A stretch of DNA of 9,690 nucleotides from Nodosilinea sp. BSH.14. Lineage in GTDB: Bacteria; Cyanobacteriota; Cyanobacteriia; Phormidesmidales; Phormidesmidaceae. The notes beneath the pieces were generated by a model. The model made no database searches, was not told the origin of the DNA, and saw only the letters and a program-made list of their open reading frames with translations. The position numbers were made by a program, and so were the translations under genes. The stretch is taken from NCBI GenBank assembly GCA_023264315.1, contig JALQST010000093.1, positions 1 through 9,690 on the forward strand, given 5' to 3'. Of the stretch, positions 7,157 to 9,690 are shown one piece after another. Position 1 is the stretch's first letter. Each line of letters begins with the position of its first letter.

Positions 7157-7184
7157 TTGACTTTTAGGAGACCGAGATTAGAAT
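7157..7184 (+). promoter_or_regulatory. Sigma70-type promoter-like element with no obvious gene
   Basis: TTGACT (7157-7162), a 16-base spacer and TAGAAT (7179-7184) form a good sigma70-like pair on the + strand. A start site would fall near 7191, inside a palindrome. No coding gene on this strand begins downstream, so it could drive a small RNA or be a chance match. Confidence 0.4.
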
Positions 7185-7190
7185 TGAAAA

Positions 7191-7206
7191 CTTTTGCCTG
7201 CAAAAG
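7191..7206. promoter_or_regulatory. 16-bp palindrome, candidate operator
   Basis: CTTTTGC-CT-GCAAAAG is a perfect 7-bp inverted repeat around two bases. It begins six bases after the -10-like TAGAAT, where a dimeric regulator could block a start site. On the - strand it would lie in the upstream region of the unknown protein gene. No known factor is assigned. Confidence 0.4.
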
Positions 7207-7266
7207 GGCTCTCCCAAGGCCAAAAAAACCGGGCAAAATTGGCTTCTTCCAAGGCGTGTCATCGTC

Positions 7267-7292
7267 GGGATAAGGGCGGGAATTGGGCGGGG
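7267..7292 (+). other. G-quadruplex motif
   Basis: Five G-runs on the + strand (7267-7269, 7274-7276, 7278-7280, 7285-7287, 7289-7292) are separated by loops of 4, 1, 4 and 1 bases, a textbook G3+ quadruplex pattern with one spare run. It lies on the template strand of the flanking - strand genes and would be in the RNA only if the + strand is transcribed. Confidence 0.55.
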
Positions 7293-7296
7293 AGAC

Positions 7297-7321
7297 CCCA
7301 CCCCTGCGGTTGGGGGGTGGG
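7297..7321. repeat. 8-bp C/G-rich hairpin
   Basis: CCCACCCC at 7297-7304 is complementary to GGGGTGGG at 7314-7321, with a nine-base loop. It directly follows the G-quadruplex motif and its right arm belongs to a six-G run, so the two structures could compete. Confidence 0.45.
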
Positions 7322-7331
7322 CCAAAACCAG

Positions 7332-7366
7332 CAAGCCATCCAGATGCATGGGATCTGGATGGCTTG
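7332..7366 (-). terminator. Long 14-bp perfect hairpin, probable terminator of the peroxiredoxin gene
   Basis: Bases 7332-7345 are the exact reverse complement of 7353-7366, with a seven-base loop. It lies 41 bases after the peroxiredoxin stop codon. On the - strand the stem is followed by CTGGTTTTGG, a weak T-run four bases away; the + strand has none. It is most likely a terminator or mRNA-stabilising stem for the peroxiredoxin transcript, although an end for a + strand RNA is possible. Confidence 0.6.
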
Positions 7367-7407
7367 GGATGGCAGGCCAAGATGGGGGTGGCGCTTAGCC
7401 CCCATGG

Positions 7408-7956
7408 CTAGGTACTGGCTTGCAGATCGTCCAAGGTGGCCAGCACTTCTTTGCTGTGGATCACCGGGCGCACCCCGAGGAACTGGGCGCGGAGGATACC
7501 GTCGGGGTCAATGATGTAGGTGTGGCGCAGGGAAGCCGCCCCCAGCCAAGACCCGTAGGCTTTGCTGACCTGGCCGTTGGGGTCAGACAGGAGGGGAAAC
7601 TCGATGCCCTCAGCGTCACAAAATTCAGCGTGGGAGTCCACACTGTCGGCACTGACCCCCAGAATTTGCACATGGCGGGCTTGGTAGTCGGCCAAATCCC
7701 GCTGGAAGCGCTGGGCTTCGATGGTGCAGCCGGAGGTGAAATCGCGAGGGTAGAAGTACAGCACCACCCACTGGTTGCGGAAGTCCGCCAGGGACACATC
7801 GCCATCGCCGCTGTTGGTGGGCAGGGTAAATTCTGGGGCGGGGCTGCCGATGGGCGGCTGGGTGCCCCCCATGGCCACAGCCGGGGCCGGAGCCAGCACC
7901 CAACTCCAGCCAATTAAACAAAAACCGAGGAAAATCGAGAAAAAACGACGACCCAT
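7408..7956 (-). CDS. Exported peroxiredoxin, BCP/PrxQ family
   Basis: A 182-residue thiol peroxidase. Residues 1-29 form a Sec-type signal peptide (Arg-Arg, hydrophobic core, Ala-Val-Ala before Met29), so the mature enzyme probably works in the periplasm or thylakoid lumen. The thioredoxin-fold core includes LYFYPRDFTSGCT, with Thr74 and peroxidatic Cys77, and the conserved Arg144 in LRHTYIID. The family reduces hydrogen peroxide and alkyl hydroperoxides using thioredoxin-like partners. The helix-2 resolving cysteine of classic BCP (five residues after the peroxidatic one) is Gln82 here. Cys113, in SHAEFCDAEGI, is the remaining candidate; Cys13 is in the signal peptide. The protein is therefore either a 1-Cys enzyme or one with its resolving cysteine in the next helix. 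The ribosome binding site before ATG 7956 is weak. The gene is separated by 368 bases from the next - strand gene and is divergent from the response regulator. Confidence 0.92.
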   Translation of the reverse strand: MGRRFFSIFLGFCLIGWSWVLAPAPAVAMGGTQPPIGSPAPEFTLPTNSGDGDVSLADFRNQWVVLYFYPRDFTSGCTIEAQRFQRDLADYQARHVQILGVSADSVDSHAEFCDAEGIEFPLLSDPNGQVSKAYGSWLGAASLRHTYIIDPDGILRAQFLGVRPVIHSKEVLATLDDLQAST

Positions 7957-8089
7957 AACGCTTTAGCCGTAGATAAGACTTCGCCAAACTGAAGCAAGAA
8001 CCTCTGCCATCGCGCAACGTTCACAGAACAATCACCCATAACAGAGGCCCACGTTAGAAATCTTAATAGATCACAAACCCAATGTAGAA

Positions 8090-8124
8090 CCGCCATCCTG
8101 GCTATCGCTATGGCGGGCAGGATG
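8090..8124. repeat. Overlapping alternative hairpins
   Basis: CCGCCAT (8090-8096) pairs with ATGGCGG (8110-8116), while CATCCTG (8094-8100) pairs with CAGGATG (8118-8124). The two 7-bp stems share bases 8094-8096 and cannot form together. Whether the region is transcribed is unknown; a nearby T5 run (8139-8143) is not directly adjacent. Confidence 0.35.
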
Positions 8125-8199
8125 CCTACCCATAATGGTTTTTATGATTGACTAAGCGTAGGACAAAGGATTCCCTAGAAGACTGTCCTGCCAACGTGT

Positions 8200-8228
8200 T
8201 TGAACCTGTGGATCACCTCGGGTTACAT
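8200..8228 (+). promoter_or_regulatory. Candidate sigma70-type promoter of the response regulator gene
   Basis: TTGAAC (8200-8205), a 17-base spacer and TTACAT (8223-8228) precede the GTG start by 29 bases, giving a leader of roughly 20-25 bases. Spacing is ideal and the -35 is good; the -10 is mediocre. Confidence 0.4.
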
Positions 8229-8257
8229 AGCCGACTGTTTCGCTGCGGGGAAGCGTT

Positions 8258-9472
8258 GTGAGAGTGTTAGTCATTGAAGATGATCCCGTCGTGGCGGAGG
8301 CGCTTCATCATTTGTTAGGCCAATACCGCTACTCCGTAGATCTTGCCAGCAGTGCTGAGGCCGGTCTAGACATGGTCGCGGCCTATGCCTATGACCTCCT
8401 AGTGCTAGACCGAGGATTGCCCGGAATGGACGGGGTGAGCCTGTGCCAACGGCTGCGAGCTGAGCGCCAGCATATGCCGATTCTGCTGCTCACGGGGCAG
8501 GGACGGGAGGGGTATTATCAGGCCGAGGCGCTGAATGCTGGCGCTGATGACTATGTGGTGAAACCCTTTGATGCCGAGGCACTGATTGCCCGCTTGCAGG
8601 CACTCTTACGCCGCCGCAATGGCGATGCACAACCGATCCTCACCTGGGGCGACCTATCGTTAAATCCGAGTAATCGCCAGGTTTGCTATGGCAGCCAGCA
8701 CCTATTGCTAACCCCGAAGGAATACAGCATCCTGGAACTCTTGTTGCGTAACCCTCACCGGATCTTTAGCGCCCAAGCCATGCTCGACCACGCTTGGGAC
8801 GCCATGGAAGCACCCGGTGAAGAGGTCGTGCGATACCACATCAAAGAACTGCGACACAAACTTACCTTGGCCACCGCCCCCAAAACGCTGATTGAAACGG
8901 TGCATCGGGTGGGATATCGGCTCAATCCGATGTATGCGTCGCCGCAAGCCAGTCCCATCGCACCGCCACCCCCAGCCTCGCCACTAGCCATTTCATCTCA
9001 GGTCGCTGAGCTAACCGAGCAGAACCAGCAGTTGTGTACAGCCCTAACGGCCTTACAGAAATCCCAAGACGATTTACGCCAGCATCTCGCTGTTTTACGG
9101 CCAACCCAGGCCGCCCTAACCACCGAGCGTGATTACTATCAAGACCTATTTCAATGGGCTCCAGAGGGCTACCTCGTCAGCGATCCCCAAGGCATCATTA
9201 AGGACGTCAATCAAGCCATATCCACCTTGCTAGAGATAGCCCCCCAAGACCTCATCCACCAATCCCTCGCTAATTTTGTGTCGGTGGCAGATCGTCAAGA
9301 CTTTCAATCCCACCTAAGCCACCTAAGCTGGCCCCGTCCCTGGAAAATTCGCCTTCAAACCCGTCAGGCTAAGCTGGCACTCGTCCTAGTTTCCATTGCG
9401 CCCATTGTTGACGCCCAACAGCGGATAACTGGGCTGCGCTGGTTAATTCGGGATGAGCCTCCTGCCCCTTAA
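8258..9472 (+). CDS. OmpR-family response regulator with C-terminal coiled coil and PAS domain
   Basis: A 404-residue DNA-binding regulator starts at GTG 8258, supported by GGGGAA at 8247-8252. The receiver domain (1-118) has Asp8/Asp9, phosphorylatable Asp51 (VLDRGLPGMDG), Thr79 and Lys102 (VKPF). The OmpR/PhoB winged helix (127-223) shows the usual LTPKEYSILELLLRNP start, the VRYHIKELRHKL recognition-helix region and a final RVGYRL. A Pro-rich hinge (227-245) leads to a coiled coil (248-292) and a PAS domain (about 292-398; APEGYLVSDPQGIIKDVNQA). Ordinary OmpR regulators end near residue 230, so the last 170 residues are an addition that could bring a second input signal, dimerisation or a protein contact. 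No histidine kinase lies next to it, so its phosphodonor is unknown; the CBCR kinase 3.3 kb upstream is only one possibility. Confidence 0.92.
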   Translation: MRVLVIEDDPVVAEALHHLLGQYRYSVDLASSAEAGLDMVAAYAYDLLVLDRGLPGMDGVSLCQRLRAERQHMPILLLTGQGREGYYQAEALNAGADDYVVKPFDAEALIARLQALLRRRNGDAQPILTWGDLSLNPSNRQVCYGSQHLLLTPKEYSILELLLRNPHRIFSAQAMLDHAWDAMEAPGEEVVRYHIKELRHKLTLATAPKTLIETVHRVGYRLNPMYASPQASPIAPPPPASPLAISSQVAELTEQNQQLCTALTALQKSQDDLRQHLAVLRPTQAALTTERDYYQDLFQWAPEGYLVSDPQGIIKDVNQAISTLLEIAPQDLIHQSLANFVSVADRQDFQSHLSHLSWPRPWKIRLQTRQAKLALVLVSIAPIVDAQQRITGLRWLIRDEPPAP

Positions 9473-9591
9473 GAAGACCTTCACATTTTCCTCACAGAGC
9501 TGCTTTATAAGTGAATGAGGGTCAGACAACTGGCACCTGAATGATTACCTCACGGCCCTGTTCTAGTCGAATTCAGGCCATGAAGTCTACT
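9473..9591. other. Intergenic stretch after the response regulator gene
   Basis: No gene is seen. A 7-bp inverted repeat (CCTGAAT 9536-9542, ATTCAGG 9571-9577) with a 28-base loop is the only structure noted, and it lacks a T-run. A clear intrinsic terminator for the response regulator gene was not found. Confidence 0.4.
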
Positions 9592-9690
9592 GGACACCTC
9601 GATTAATTGCCATTTGGCAGATTTCAAGAGACTGGAGCCCTTGAAGTTACGTTGCCACTCCCAGGAAAATCTGTATTAATCGAGGTGCCC
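9592..9690. mobile_element. MITE-like 99-bp element with 16-bp terminal inverted repeats
   Basis: GGACACCTCGATTAAT (9592-9607) matches the reverse complement of 9675-9690 at 15 of 16 positions, with 13 consecutive identical bases. Further in, both ends share CAGATTT (9618-9624 and the complement of 9667-9673). The left end has ten extra bases there that help form a small TGCCA-TT-TGGCA palindrome. TTCAAG/CTTGAA forms another inner stem. The element has no coding capacity. The window stops exactly at its right end, so a target duplication cannot be checked. A long hairpin or a terminator is the alternative. Confidence 0.55.

Larger units (their letters stand above)
7040..7407. other. 368-base intergenic region between two - strand genes
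   Basis: No credible protein gene is seen. From left to right it holds the leader structure of the unknown protein gene, a plus-strand promoter-like pair (7157-7184), a 16-bp palindrome (7191-7206), a G-quadruplex motif (7267-7292), a C/G-rich hairpin (7297-7321) and a 14-bp hairpin (7332-7366). Short plus-strand reading frames here have no supported start and no recognisable product. Confidence 0.6.
7957..8257. other. 301-base divergent intergenic region
   Basis: This stretch separates the peroxiredoxin gene (-) from the response regulator gene (+). It holds two overlapping, mutually exclusive stems at 8090-8124, a plausible + strand promoter at 8200-8228, a small dyad GTTC-ACA-GAAC (8019-8029), and 6-bp inverted arms at 8001-8006 and 8042-8047. 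For the peroxiredoxin, only a weak -10-like TTATCT just upstream was found. No RNA gene or small protein gene is apparent. Confidence 0.55.

Noticed and set aside
7420..7917. + strand open frame (165 codons) opposite the peroxiredoxin
   Set aside because: The - strand carries an unmistakable peroxiredoxin; the antisense frame has no motif.
8019..8029. GTTC-ACA-GAAC dyad as an SOS/LexA box
   Set aside because: It does not fit the LexA box described for cyanobacteria, and 4-bp arms are easily found by chance.
1..9690. CRISPR array, tRNA, rRNA or phage genes
   Set aside because: No regularly spaced repeats, cloverleaf-like intergenic segments, rRNA motifs or phage proteins were seen in any gap between genes.

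Overview
The window looks like the chromosome of a cyanobacterium with moderately high GC content. The evidence is a phytochrome-superfamily (cyanobacteriochrome, CBCR) sensor domain, multi-domain CBS/GAF/PAS histidine kinases, one HIP1-type octamer (GCGATCGC, 3797-3804) and the general protein style. A high-GC filamentous lineage of the Leptolyngbya/Nodosilinea sort would fit, but genus cannot be fixed from this sequence.

Left region (1-6041, all + strand): a short perfect hairpin repeat is followed by a cryptochrome/photolyase of the iron-sulfur bacterial class (FeS-BCP, 110-1639), with its four cluster cysteines at the family spacing. After 221 bases of intergenic DNA comes a large sensor histidine kinase (1861-4947) with four CBS motifs, a GAF domain that matches dual-cysteine DXCF cyanobacteriochromes, two PAS domains and an intact kinase core. 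Five bases later lies its apparent partner (4953-6041): a receiver domain fused to a kinase-like module whose ATP-binding boxes are intact but whose phosphoacceptor histidine is replaced by arginine. A probable blue/violet-light sensor kinase, its receiver/pseudokinase partner and a light-driven DNA-repair enzyme therefore sit side by side, which suggests a short-wavelength-light response locus.

Middle region (6042-7956, genes on the - strand): a convergent junction carries short repeats and a clear minus-strand intrinsic terminator. Next is an unrecognised 260-residue protein with a cysteine-containing N-terminal region and a long Pro/Ala-rich linker; its leader could fold to hide its ribosome binding site. 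A 368-base gap follows, with a plus-strand promoter-like element, a 16-bp palindrome, a G-quadruplex motif and a 14-bp hairpin that probably terminates the next gene. That gene encodes an exported peroxiredoxin of the BCP/PrxQ family.

Right region (7957-9690): a 301-base divergent intergenic stretch leads to an OmpR-type response regulator with an added C-terminal coiled coil and PAS domain (8258-9472, + strand), preceded by a plausible sigma70-type promoter. No histidine kinase is adjacent to it. The window ends with a 99-bp MITE-like element bounded by 16-bp inverted repeats (9592-9690).

The most interesting content is the photosensory module at 110-6041. Its parts belong to known families, but the combination of two Bateman (paired CBS) modules, a DXCF CBCR, tandem PAS and a kinase, paired with a histidine-less REC-ATPase and placed beside a FeS-BCP, is unusual.
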